Of a stretch of 64,000 nt of DNA, positions 32,101 through 41,395 are shown in pieces; the stretch's first letter is position 1; each line of letters starts with the position of its first letter. Source of the stretch: Azolla caroliniana (lineage: Eukaryota > Polypodiophyta); the NCBI GenBank assembly GCA_043228905.1, contig JBHGNT010000008.1, positions 11,656,001 to 11,720,000 on the forward strand. The letters are read 5' to 3'. Made by a program: the position numbers and the translations under genes. Under the pieces are notes generated by a model. It did no database searches. It was not told the DNA's origin and saw only the letters and a program-made list of their open reading frames with translations.

Positions 32101-33315
32101 CCTTCTTCTTTGTTGTATACAATACGACTTTTTTCTTTGAGTCGACATATTGCATACACCATTCCTTGTCCGTTAGATCACAGTCAGGAAGGTCTTCACC
32201 TCCAGTAGCGGCGACAAGTTTCTTTTGGCTAACGTCAATGTGTGGCTGAGATTTTGTCTCCTCGTTGAAGAGAAGCTTTTTTCCTCTCTTCATGGTCTCA
32301 GGAGCTACCTTGGTCTGGGCTTCGATTGGAGAACCCTGTATGCGAAGTTTTATTTTCTTCACGGGTCGGTCCGACAGGTTCTCAAACGACCTATTTAAGA
32401 AAGTACATGCAAAAACATAAGTTAGGTGGTCACGTAGATTAAGGTTGTATATTAAAATATAAATAAGAAGACGAAGAACAGTTCTCACTAGCAGGCGATT
32501 AGTGGGGAAGTGAAAATATCAATCATGCATTCAGAGTACATGGTAGTCCTATATTCAAAAATCCATTCTAGGCAGGGCTATTCAAACTAGAAAATATATA
32601 TCGTAATAAGTAAACAGGGTTATATATTCTTTTAAAGAGGAGGTATGACTTATATAGATTCCAGACCTATATTGAGGAGAATTTGCTATCATAAAGGTAA
32701 TTTGTGGGTTATTTTCTACTCTTTTAAGAAAATAGTAGGTCATAAAACACCTATAATTAGGGCATGTTTTTCTAAAAAGTAAGGCAAGTCAACATAAAAA
32801 AGACTAATTTTGACAAACAATTTGATATCTTTTCCACACAATAATTAATTGTTGCCTTCTTTTATACAGGAACTCGATACAGCGTATCGAGTTCCAGTTT
32901 AAAGTTTAGGTTTTAAACAGGAACTCGATACGGCGTATCGAGTTCCTGTTTAAAAAGCAAAGGAAACACAGGAACTCGATATGGCGTATCGAAATCACAA
33001 GAACTCGATACGCCGTATCGAGTTCCTATTTAAAGTTTACGTTTTAAACAGGAACTCGATACGTCGTATCGAGTTCCTGTTTAAAGTGTAAGTTTTAAAC
33101 AAGAACTCGATACGTCGTATCGAGTTCTTGTTTAAAAAGCAAAAAGAAAAATATGAACTCGATACGCCGTATCGAGTTCTTGTATAAAGTTTGTATTGTA
33201 TACAAGAACTCGATACGGCGTATCGAGTTCTTGAGTGACAAAACATATTTACAAAAATGTCCACAGTGTTAGAGGCCTACCTGGAGTCCTCGCGCTCGAT
33301 TCTCTTTGAAGACAT
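29164..33315 (-). CDS. ParB-like / amino-DNA methyltransferase (beta-order), six exons
   Basis: Six exons: 33281-33315, 30753-32390, 30538-30676, 29988-30454, 29607-29899, 29164-29516. All have GT..AG introns and the phases fit. They total 2,925 nt, i.e. 974 residues with no stop. The N-terminus is basic. A ParB-like domain starts near residue 268 (VFNLPITHIHRPP) with the signature YFVIGGSHSAEARRQL near 343-358. The methyltransferase has catalytic motif IV ADIPYG near 691-696 (family DPPY or NPPY) and, later, the SAM-binding motif I DLFSGTG near 852-858. IV before I is the permuted beta order of N6-adenine/N4-cytosine enzymes. It probably methylates DNA in the nucleus, target unknown. The ParB plus methylase layout is known in phages and bacteria. 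Confidence 0.88.
32869..33230. repeat. Array of eight long palindromes at 51-bp pitch (intron 1)
   Basis: Core arms GAACTCGATACG and CGTATCGAGTTC surround one central base. Centres are at 32882, 32933, 32984, 33013, 33064, 33115, 33167 and 33218, so the steps are 51, 51, 29, 51, 51, 52, 51. Copies 2 (32911-32955) and 6 (33093-33137) have perfect 22-bp arms. Copy 1 has one arm mismatch and copy 3 has lost most of its right arm next to a 22-bp deletion. The array lies in intron 1 of the methyltransferase gene, 50 bp inside the splice donor. It looks like a protein-binding array or a source of structured RNA. Confidence 0.93.
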
Positions 33316-33450
33316 GGTTGATCGTGTGGCAATGGAGGCGGAGATCGCACTTTTGTGCTTCGTGCTCTGTGTGCTTTGTGTGCTTTGTGTGCTCTATACG
33401 CTCTGTACGCTCTTGTGTGCTCTTGTGAGTGAAATATGACGAGGTCTTCC

Positions 33451-33458
33451 TATTTATA
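33451..33458 (-). promoter_or_regulatory. TATA box of the methyltransferase gene
   Basis: Minus strand TATAAATA, about 135 bp upstream of the start codon at 33313-33315. This is the right distance for a short 5' leader. Confidence 0.65.
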
Positions 33459-34190
33459 GGGATTGACCACATTGGTTAAACTAACCATAGTCACCTTAAC
33501 CAAGGTTGGTAAGTTTGAGGATAGTTAGTTGGTAACCACAGTGACATTAACTAGAGTAACTTATGATTGCATTAATTAGAATAACTTATGGTAACCACAG
33601 TGACATTAACCACAAAGTCAAACTAACATATTGATCAATCTTTTATAGTGATAACAACCTACAATGACTTCAAAGGTCATGAAGGAGATAATGATAGAGG
33701 TTCATGAATGTACCAATGATTGATTACTAAAAGCAACAATTTTTATGACTCTCAAATGTTGTGTATAAGATGTGGGCATGAATTAACCAATGATTGATAA
33801 GTCTAATATTTAAAATGGTGAGCATTAAAGAACCAATGAGTGAGAGGTTCTATATCAAATATGGGTGCCATTAATTAGCCAATGATTTTAACATTAATCC
33901 AACATATTTATGGCTTGGTAATGATTAGATTTATATTATACTTGATTTAACTTCATATAGATGTAGTTTAAATAATAATTGATATTTTAAATACAATTAC
34001 TATATTAAAAATAAATTTTTTATGTATTGTATTAATATAATATTACATAATATAGACATTCTATTGATTTGGCTTTTGTTTAGAGAGAAGTTTATGTTTA
34101 GAGAGGAGTATATGTTTAGAGAGGAGCTTATTAGTTTTTTTTCCTTACCCTAAGGACATAACTTACAGAGCCCTATCTAGACCTTAAGCC
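33459..34190. other. Divergent intergenic region of the DNA transposon
   Basis: No gene. It contains a direct repeat 'ggtaaccacagtgacattaa' (33531 and 33592 regions). Near the plus-strand gene are three tandem copies of 'tatgtttagagaggag' type sequence (34077-34130). These are possible promoter elements. No clear TATA box for the plus-strand gene was identified. Confidence 0.5.
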
Positions 34191-36991
34191 ATGAGTGAAG
34201 ATTCATCGTTCTCGATTGAAGAATATTGTTTGTCATTAGACTCATCGTTTTCTACTGAAGAGTATTGTTTGTCGACAGAATCACCATATTCTATTGAAGA
34301 ATATTGTCTGTCAATAGACTCACCATATTCTATCGAAGAATATTGTCTGAGCTCATCTACAGGGAATGTAAATAATGACACATGTGAAGAGTTCTCTATT
34401 AAAGAATACGATATTAATAAAGATATGGAGAATGAAGGTAGTGCCAAGGAAACATTGAATAACATTGACGATGGTCACAACAAAGAATTAGATTGTAACA
34501 AGGTTACACCAACCTCTATGTAGGAAGAGAAATCTGGGAGCCCTATGCATATTAGAAGAATCCCACGAAGAATTCGTCTAGCTAGATTTAGCTTGGTGAC
34601 ATCAGATAAACATATTGGATTTGATGTCAAAAAAATATGTTGTGCCCGTGGTTGTATGTCTATGATTGGAAAATCAAAGTTGCGAGAATTAAGGCAATTA
34701 TACTATTTTTCGATGACCGGTGATGAGCAAGACACTGACCTCGGGTCACATATGCAACTAGTATCTGACAAATGTACGGGGATCAAAGTATCATTCGAGT
34801 ATTATATCTTCCATGCGCAACAGATATGTAGAGTTGCATTCAAAATTGCGTTATGTGTTAGTAACATGCGGTTACATAGAGTACAACAATGTCTACTTAG
34901 CAGGGATCAGATGCTCAATTGTAAAGAGGTTCCAAGTATGAAAGGTGCAATTGGAAGACATGCTATTGGTTGGATGAAAACTCACTTTTAGTTAAATTGT
35001 GAAGTAATGCCCACTACAGGTAGGATGCACCTTTCTGATAATTATACACGTCGGGAAGTTTATGATGTCTATCGATCTGATATGCTGGGCTCACGTAATA
35101 AGTCTATCACCTATAACCAATTCACAAGATTATGGAGAGCTCGGTTTTCAAATGTTATCATTCCTCGTAAAGTACGTATGGGGTATTGCTCCATTTGTGC
35201 AAATCTTAAAAGTTTGGCTAAAGGTGCAAAGACATCAATGGAAAAGGATATGAGTAAGAAGTTACTACAAGAGCATCGTGAGGCACAATCCTTAGAACGA
35301 AAGAAGGCGATGCATCATAGAGAGAAGTGTTTGAAGAGGCCCGAACAATACATGTGCTTAATGATAGATGGCATGGACCAGAAGAAGATGTGCTTGCCGC
35401 ATATGCGGAGGCTCCCCAAAGATGTCAATGATGAGTGCCTTGTTCAAATGCACTTGGTGGGATGCTTGGCTTATAATAGGTCTATTGGACCTCATGTCTT
35501 CATTACATATCCCAATGTTCACAATGACCCTAACCTAACAGTTACAGTCATTCACCGAGTTTTGATGTCTTGGGGCCAACCTTTCCCCCTTGTTGTATAC
35601 ATTCAATTGGACAATACTGCTAGAGAGAACAAAAATTCAACTATATTTGGCTATCTAAGTATGTTGGTCAACCAAGAATTGTTTAGGAAAGTGAAAGTCA
35701 ATTTTCTTTTGGTTGGCCACACACATGACCATATAGATCAGATGTTTAGCACATTCTCCAGACAATTGTCTCGGCATGATGCTTTCACTTTACCTAAACT
35801 ATTTGATGTCATTTGTGATGCATATAGACCACGCCCAAAAGTGTTACACTTGAAGGAGGTATATGACTTTAAGAGATATATATCAGATGGGGGTGGTGGG
35901 AATGTTAAAGTGCTTGCTCAGTTAAAAAATATAAGTTTCAATCACATTTTTATGATAAAGAAAAATGGAATAAGTGGTTCTACACTTTTGTATGCTAAAC
36001 AATATTCATCTTCTACAACATGGGAACCTGAAGGTGGTTGCCGATTATTACTTTGTATGCCGAGTACAATTGTCCATGGAGCTAAGAAAATGCCAATTGA
36101 GAAGAAAGGACAGTTGTAGAGCGACTTGGTATCAAAAGGACAATTGTAGAGCAACTTGTGACAGTCATGGCTCCAAGCCTTAGAAGAAAAAAGAAAGCAT
36201 ATTGAGGCCGCCAAGAAATATGCCGCACAACAAGACACGTCATGGTGGGATGTATTTTATAGTGATCAAAAAGGAATTATAGACAATTGTGTATCTGGTG
36301 ATAATTGGAATTTGGAAATGCCATTCACATGGTCGCTGCAACATGATCGTGTAAATAGAACTCTGGAGCAACTAGCAAATGCGATTAATGACAGCTTAGT
36401 CCATCCACAACAAAGAGACATTTATGTGGGACCAAGGATGACCAAAGCAGCCAAAGCTAGATGGCAAGGCAATTTGCAAGAGCTCACCGCGGGGATGTTG
36501 ATTGCAACGTCGGCTGATGAGAACTCACATGGCCACCAATTTTGGGTTGGTAAAATTCTAGAAGTGCTAATGCATGAAATAGAAAACACGATCAAGTCTA
36601 TACATGTTCATTGGTACAACACTAGAAGTGCAAATGCTTTTACAGGTAAGTATACATTGGAGATGATGAATGCCCAACAAGTAGGGGAGGTAGGAAGAGG
36701 AAGCGAAACATTCGTAACACCTCGACCCTTGATATCTCTGATGTGGATATCATTGTGTACGACTTCACACTTACAAAAGCCGGACGATTAAGGAAGTCCA
36801 CAATAGATATAATAAAAGAAAAATTACCAAGTCTACAAGGTGGCTCGAGTCAAAGGCAAACGAGATTTGCTACATATAATCTAGAGTCAAACCATTTGGT
36901 TTATGATGAAGATAATGCACTGATTGGTACATCCGAGGATGATGAGGAGGAATCGTCATTGTATATTAGTTATAGTAGTGATTCTCCGTAA
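34191..36991 (+). pseudogene. DUF7869-like gene, candidate transposase, decayed
   Basis: One frame runs from 34191 to ~36690 broken by TAG at 34521-34523 and 34989-34991, then stops around 36117-36161 and a shift near 36690 into 36743-36991. The N-terminus has four acidic repeats of IEEYCLS type. A Cys-rich segment (CCARGCMSM) is followed by CSICANLK. The core has three conserved acidic blocks at 35353-35740: LMIDGMDQ, IQLDNTARENKN and LVGHTHDHIDQMFS. These match the layout of plant and oomycete DUF7869 proteins and suggest an RNase H-like fold with a D-D-D/E triad. As the only other gene between the TIRs it is the best transposase candidate. Nuclease activity is inferred. Confidence 0.7.
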
Positions 36992-37323
36992 AGGAGTGAT
37001 CATGAATGTATATTTGGCTATTAAGTGTAACTACATTCTGCTTGTAACAAATCGAGTAATATAAAAGCATGTGTTTTGAATTCTTATGATTTCTAAAAAA
37101 TCGTTTCTTATAAAATAACATTGGTTGTAAAGTTTGTGATATAAATTGAGAATGTATCTTTTTGAAATTCGTCTTTTTTTAGTTACTTCTAAATCACGAA
37201 AATAGTGGATTTTTAACCTTTTTCATAGTATGTTTGAACATGTATGATACTGGTATCAATGTGTTTTGTAGAATCATTGAAAAAGCCCTAAAATCAACCA
37301 AAACTTCCCTTATCCTTCCATTT
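36992..37323. other. Right subterminal non-coding region of the DNA transposon
   Basis: AT-rich 3' flank of the DUF7869-like gene up to the right TIR. No gene or repeat matching the left subterminal block was found. Confidence 0.5.
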
Positions 37324-37359
37324 ATGCGCAATCCTTCCACTTGTGAACGCGAACGTGTT
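37324..37359 (-). repeat. Right terminal inverted repeat of the DNA transposon
   Basis: Exact 36-bp inverted copy of 28118-28153. It is followed by TGTTA and then by the copia frame. Confidence 0.97.
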
Positions 37360-37363
37360 TGTT

Positions 37364-38958
37364 ACCCGGTTTGAGGCCCTTCTTGGCCGGGTCAGTCTTC
37401 GTTGCCGAAGATCCGCCTTTCCCCTTGCCGGAGTCGGACGTACACTGATCCGACTCATCATTGCCGGATTTGAATTACTGCATCTTCTTCTTCCCCTTCT
37501 CTTTGCGCGTGAACCGTCTCCTCGGTTCCTTGCATGGGGAGTGCACGACAGAGTCTCCACTACTCGCCCGTTCCTCATCGGACTGGTCAGATTGACTTAG
37601 TCTCTTGTTTTGCCCACTCAACCGGAACGATTCCGGACTCTCATCCAGAGTCCACGCTTCATCATCCTCTACCTGGGCCGGTTCAGGATCACTAGCCTCA
37701 TCCACCGGAATCAGGTTAAATTCGGAAGTCAGAGTCGGTAAAGAGTACCATGATGCCGATTCATCAAACTCGACATCTCGTCTAACTTGAACCTTCTTTG
37801 TCCGGGGGTTATAACACTTATAACCCTTTTGCTCTTGAGCATAGCCGACTAGGATGCAGTTTTTCGATTATGCATCCAGCTTCCTCCGCTTCTCATCCGG
37901 TACATGCACATATGCAATGCTACCGAAGATCTTAAGGTGTCTCAAATTCGGCTTCCGCCCGAAATACAGCTCGTGAGCTGACACCCTGTCACCGATCTGG
38001 TTCTGGATGTAGACAACTGTTCGGACTGCCTCCGCCTAGTAGAATTTGGGCATGTTCTTCTCCTCCAGCATTGCCCTTGCCGCATCGATAAGCGACCGGT
38101 TCTTCCTTTCGGCAACAACGTTCTGTTACGGTGTATATCTGCAGCTGAACACTCGCCGAATTCCCTTTTGCTGCAGATAAATGTTGAATTAGCTGGAAAA
38201 GTACTCTTTTCCGCCATTCGATCGCAGGCATTTGATCTTCCTCTCCGATTCCCGTTCCACCATGCTTTGGAGACTCCGGAAACACTCGAAGACTTCACTC
38301 TTCCGCTCAATGAGGTAGATCCATGTGTGTCGTGTATAGTCGTCGATGAAGGAGACGAAATATCGACTCCCGGCAAGACTAACATTCTGTGTCGGTCCCC
38401 ACACATCCGAATGGATAAGGTCGAGCTTGTTATGGCTCTGGTTACGTTCAGTGGGGAATGGAAGCCAGTGTTGCTTCCCGAGTTGGCAGGCTTCACATAC
38501 TTGGGCCTTCCAGCCACTAAACTTCGGGAAACCGAAAACAACTTGTTTCATTTGCAGGTCTTGAAGCCTCCGGTAATTGACGTGACCTATCCGCTTGTGC
38601 CACAGGTCGATGTCCGATTCGACCTTCTGTCCTTTTGCAAACAGAGCGGTGCCGACGTCGTTGGTGTTGAGGATAAACATCCTCCCGTCTCTGCGCCCTT
38701 GCGCAATAATCTGGCCCTCTTCCCCTGGTCGACAATCTGTCCTATCGACACCAGGTTCTTCGTGATTGTTGGAACGTGTAATACGTTCATCAGCTTCCCC
38801 TTCTGTCCGACATGGCTCAAAGGGACTTCTCCGACATGCACGATTGGGTGAGGAGTGTCGTCTCCGGTTTTGACTACTCCTGGTTGATCCGGTTTTTCCA
38901 GAAAGGAGAACCAGTCTTTGTGGCTCGTCACATGGTTCAACGCACCAGAGTCAACATA
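37364..38958 (-). pseudogene. Integrase and linker of Ty1-B (5' of the DNA transposon)
   Basis: Minus strand from protease to the integrase-RT linker. Protease YVDSGALNHV is near 38950, pre-integrase DLWHKRIGHVNYRRL near 38610, and the integrase core follows (IHSDVWGP, SFIDDYTRHTWIYL). Further on are the GKR region (FGSIAYAHVP-like), an acidic linker ([12 protein letters not shown]) and a Lys/Arg-rich tract. The join with the RT side is seamless once 28118-37359 and one copy of the duplication are removed (LKPGN then SELRRCTRQKDP). Stops include TAA at 37475-37477, TGA near 38955 and several in 37900-38190. Confidence 0.88.
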
Positions 38959-39957
38959 TCACACTTCCTCTGATTTGGAAGTGGTCTTCTTCATCGAGTT
39001 CGCCTCATGCTTCATCACCAAGGCTGACCCGTTACCGTTCTTGGATCCTCCCGATCCCTTCGTGTAGTGCGAGCTTTGTCGGCCATCCTTGCCGGCCTTG
39101 CTGGATCTGGATTTGTCCGAATCGGCGCATTTTCTCCAGCACTCGCTTTCCCTGTGGCCCTTTTTGCCACAGTACCAACATTCCATTGCAGATTTGTCTT
39201 GCCGGCCTCCGACACCGCCTTGACTCCCCCTGCCTATGGAAGTCCTGGAATTGCTGTCGGCACGTTCTCTGTGCCTTCGTTCTTGCTCTTGCCGGCCGCC
39301 TCCATTGCGTGCCGACCCGCCTCGTCCACCATGCCCATGGGACCAATCCGCCTCCGTGTACAACATCCGGCTGTCAATGGGTGCGCTAGTTGATGCACCG
39401 GCATGGTTCTCTTCTACAAGGAGCATCGACTGTAAGTCGAAAAATGACGGCGTATTCTCCCTTGTACACACCGCCGTTCGGAACGCTCTGAACTTAGATG
39501 CCAGGCCCCCAAGACAGACCTGTACCATCACGTCTTCCTCTACGGTAACGTTGATAGAGGCAAGCGAGTCGGAGATCTCTTTGATCCGGGCCGTGTAATC
39601 CGCCACCGACATGTCCTTCTGTCGGACATTGCTCAACTCCTGTCGGAGTTGCAGCTTCCGGGCTGTTGTGCTCGCGGCGAACACCTTCTTCAGGTTCCCC
39701 CAAGCCTCCTTCGGCGTCTTGGCATCTCGGATGTGGCTTAGCAGCTGGTCTTCGACACTGGACGCGAAGCAGTACATCACTCTGCTTGCCAATTGTTCCC
39801 ACACTGGGAAGTCCTTATGTGCCGCATCAGGTGCTGTTTCGTTGGCTCCTTCGACGAAACTCTAGTAGCCATGCCCAAGCAGGTACTGGTGCATCTTATA
39901 CAACAAGGATGCATAGTTGGATCTGTCGAGTTTCTCCACAGGGAGCGAGCTAGCCAT
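38959..39957 (-). pseudogene. Gag of Ty1-B
   Basis: Starts MASSLPVEKLDRSNYAS. UBN2-type capsid (LRQELSNVRQKDMSVADY) and a CX2CX4HX4C zinc knuckle (CWYCGKKGHRESEC) are clear in 38959-39804. An amber stop near 39864 interrupts the protein near codon 32 (GHGY then TAG then SFVEGAN), at the same place as in Ty1-A. The end of the frame is a stop just before the protease motif. Confidence 0.9.
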
Positions 39958-40052
39958 CCCTCTATCGATCACTTCTCTGTTTGCTATTTTACGACCTGTT
40001 AGGGTTTGTTGTCAAGCATTTGTCAGTTGCAGAGGAGGTTCTCAACCCTCAC

Positions 40053-40064
40053 GCTCTGATACCA
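40053..40064 (-). other. Primer-binding site of Ty1-B
   Basis: Minus strand TGGTATCAGAGC, the exact standard site for initiator tRNA-Met, abutting the 5' LTR. Confidence 0.92.
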
Positions 40065-40488
40065 TGTAAACGATTACTTGCGGAAGCGTTAGAAACAGAG
40101 AAAGTAGGGAATACATAGAGTACGCGGGAGAGACAGAGAGAGCAGAACTTCAAGTCTATATTCAAAAATATATAAAAACACTCTGTTGCTTACAACTGTG
40201 CTCAGTAGCACTATTTATACAAGTCCTCGTGGGACTGACAGAAGTACCGCGTACTTCAATGCTCACACGAGCATCTGACACTTACTACGAGACTATAACT
40301 GCCTAGTAGTCTAAACTAATACTAGGCTTCCGGTTACCGATTGGATCCGGCTAACCGGCTAACTGGCTCCCCAGCTCACCAGCTTTGTTGCTTGCTGGCT
40401 TGGTTGCTCACTGGCTTACCGATCCGTCTCGCTCACCGGCTCAGGCGTATCTAGTCGATCCGGCTCCAGTTGAGCTTGCCACTCAACA
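40065..40488 (-). repeat. 5' LTR of Ty1-B
   Basis: 424 bp, minus strand TGTTGAGTGGC...CGTTTACA, with the primer-binding site immediately inside. Confidence 0.94.
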
Positions 40489-41395
40489 GTGTCCTTTTCA
40501 TTGCTTCGCACTGCTCGCCGCCATATGCCATCCGCACCTTTGTGGTACAAAGTGTCTTGTAGTAGACAAAAATGTCGGTTGTGCACCGTTAACCACTTTC
40601 GCTCATCCCGGTTTATCTCCTCTGGTGGAAGTCCCATGCTTAGGAATTGATGCATGTTGGTTAGCCACTTGTCTTCGTCGACTACCGTACTATCGGCTAC
40701 CGTTTCGGCTGTTACTTTAAACAACTTAGCATCCGGAAACTCATCCATGACTCTGTCTCCAGTCTCACCGGAGTCTAACCGGCTCAGATAATCGGCAATC
40801 GCATGTTGTATCCTCGGCCCGTGATATATTTCGAACTCGAACTCTTGTAGCAACAATGTCCATTGGGCCAACTTGCCGGTGAATGATGGCTTTGAGACCA
40901 AATATAACAGCGTTGAGTGGTCGACATGGAAAGAAAATTTCCTTCCCAATAAATAGTGCCTAAACTTGGTAACACTGTAAATCATCCCTAAGGCTTCTCT
41001 TTCCATTGTTGAATAATTTCGTTTTGCCTGGGATAGCTTCCAACTAGCATAATAGAGCGGTCGGTACCATTTCGGTTCAGTCAATTGCATTAGTGCACTG
41101 CCAATTGCTATGTCGGACGCATCCACGAACACGTGGAATTCTTTTGACCAGTCCGGTGGTTGCACCACCGGTGCTTGTGATAGCAATACTTTTAGTGCCC
41201 GATAACCCTCATCCTCCGTATTCGTCCATTGGAACGGTGTCTAGTGAACCGCAGCATGCAATGGTGTAGCAAGATCGGCCAAATACCGGAGCATCCGACT
41301 ATGCTACCGGATTTTCCGTAGAAACCGACTCAAGGCTTTGGCCGTTGATGGTGCTTTTTTAAGATTGCTTAAAGTGTGCGGCACTTCATCGGGGG
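40489..41395 (-). pseudogene. RT end, RNase H and start of integrase of Ty3-X
   Basis: RNase H with VFVDASDIAIG, NYSTMEREALGMIYS and FHVDHSTLLYL in an open frame 40489-41186, followed by the integrase N-terminal spacer (HKGADGIWRRAVRSNEKD) that continues at 25509. Upstream (41187-41395) the RT thumb remains in pieces (KAPSTAKALSRF..., LHAAVH then TAG). At 41395 the element breaks off against unrelated AT-rich DNA. Protease and the RT palm are lost. Confidence 0.85.

Larger units (their letters stand above)
28118..37359. mobile_element. 9.2-kb DNA transposon with a ParB-methyltransferase gene
   Basis: Bounded by perfect 36-bp inverted repeats (28118-28153 and 37324-37359, starting AACACGTTCG) and flanked by TGTT, extendable to TGTTA (28114-28118 and 37360-37364). 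It splits the copia Ty1-B polyprotein, whose frame closes when it is removed, so the ends are established independently. It carries two divergent genes: an intact six-exon ParB-like/DNA methyltransferase gene (minus) and a decayed DUF7869-like gene (plus). Between them are promoters and a phased palindrome array. TIRs plus short duplication indicate cut-and-paste type transposition. I cannot place it in a named superfamily. Confidence 0.93.
25510..40488 (-). mobile_element. Ty1-B: copia element carrying a nested DNA transposon
   Basis: LTRs at 25510-25925 and 40065-40488, flanked by the perfect 5-bp duplication GTGTC (25505-25509 and 40489-40493). It lies in the integrase zinc-binding domain of Ty3-X, whose frame closes when one GTGTC copy and Ty1-B are removed. 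Its own length without the 9.2-kb DNA transposon at 28118-37359 is about 5.7 kb. It has the normal copia gene order and is related to, but distinct from, Ty1-A. Confidence 0.96.

Noticed and set aside
32869-33230. CRISPR array
   Set aside because: Regular palindromic repeats suggested it, but the spacers resemble one another, the genome is eukaryotic and there are no cas-like genes. The repeat is a true long palindrome with covarying arms.
33037-33264. Minus-strand open frame of 75 codons with repeated R-R-I-E-F and S-I-R motifs
   Set aside because: It is a translation through the palindrome array in intron 1. The repeats in the peptide simply mirror the DNA repeats.
34521-34991. Introns ending at the two TAG codons of the DUF7869-like gene
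   Set aside because: Both TAGs look like splice acceptors, but the sequence before each reads as conserved protein in the same frame as what follows, so removing it would delete conserved residues. CAG-to-TAG mutation is simpler.
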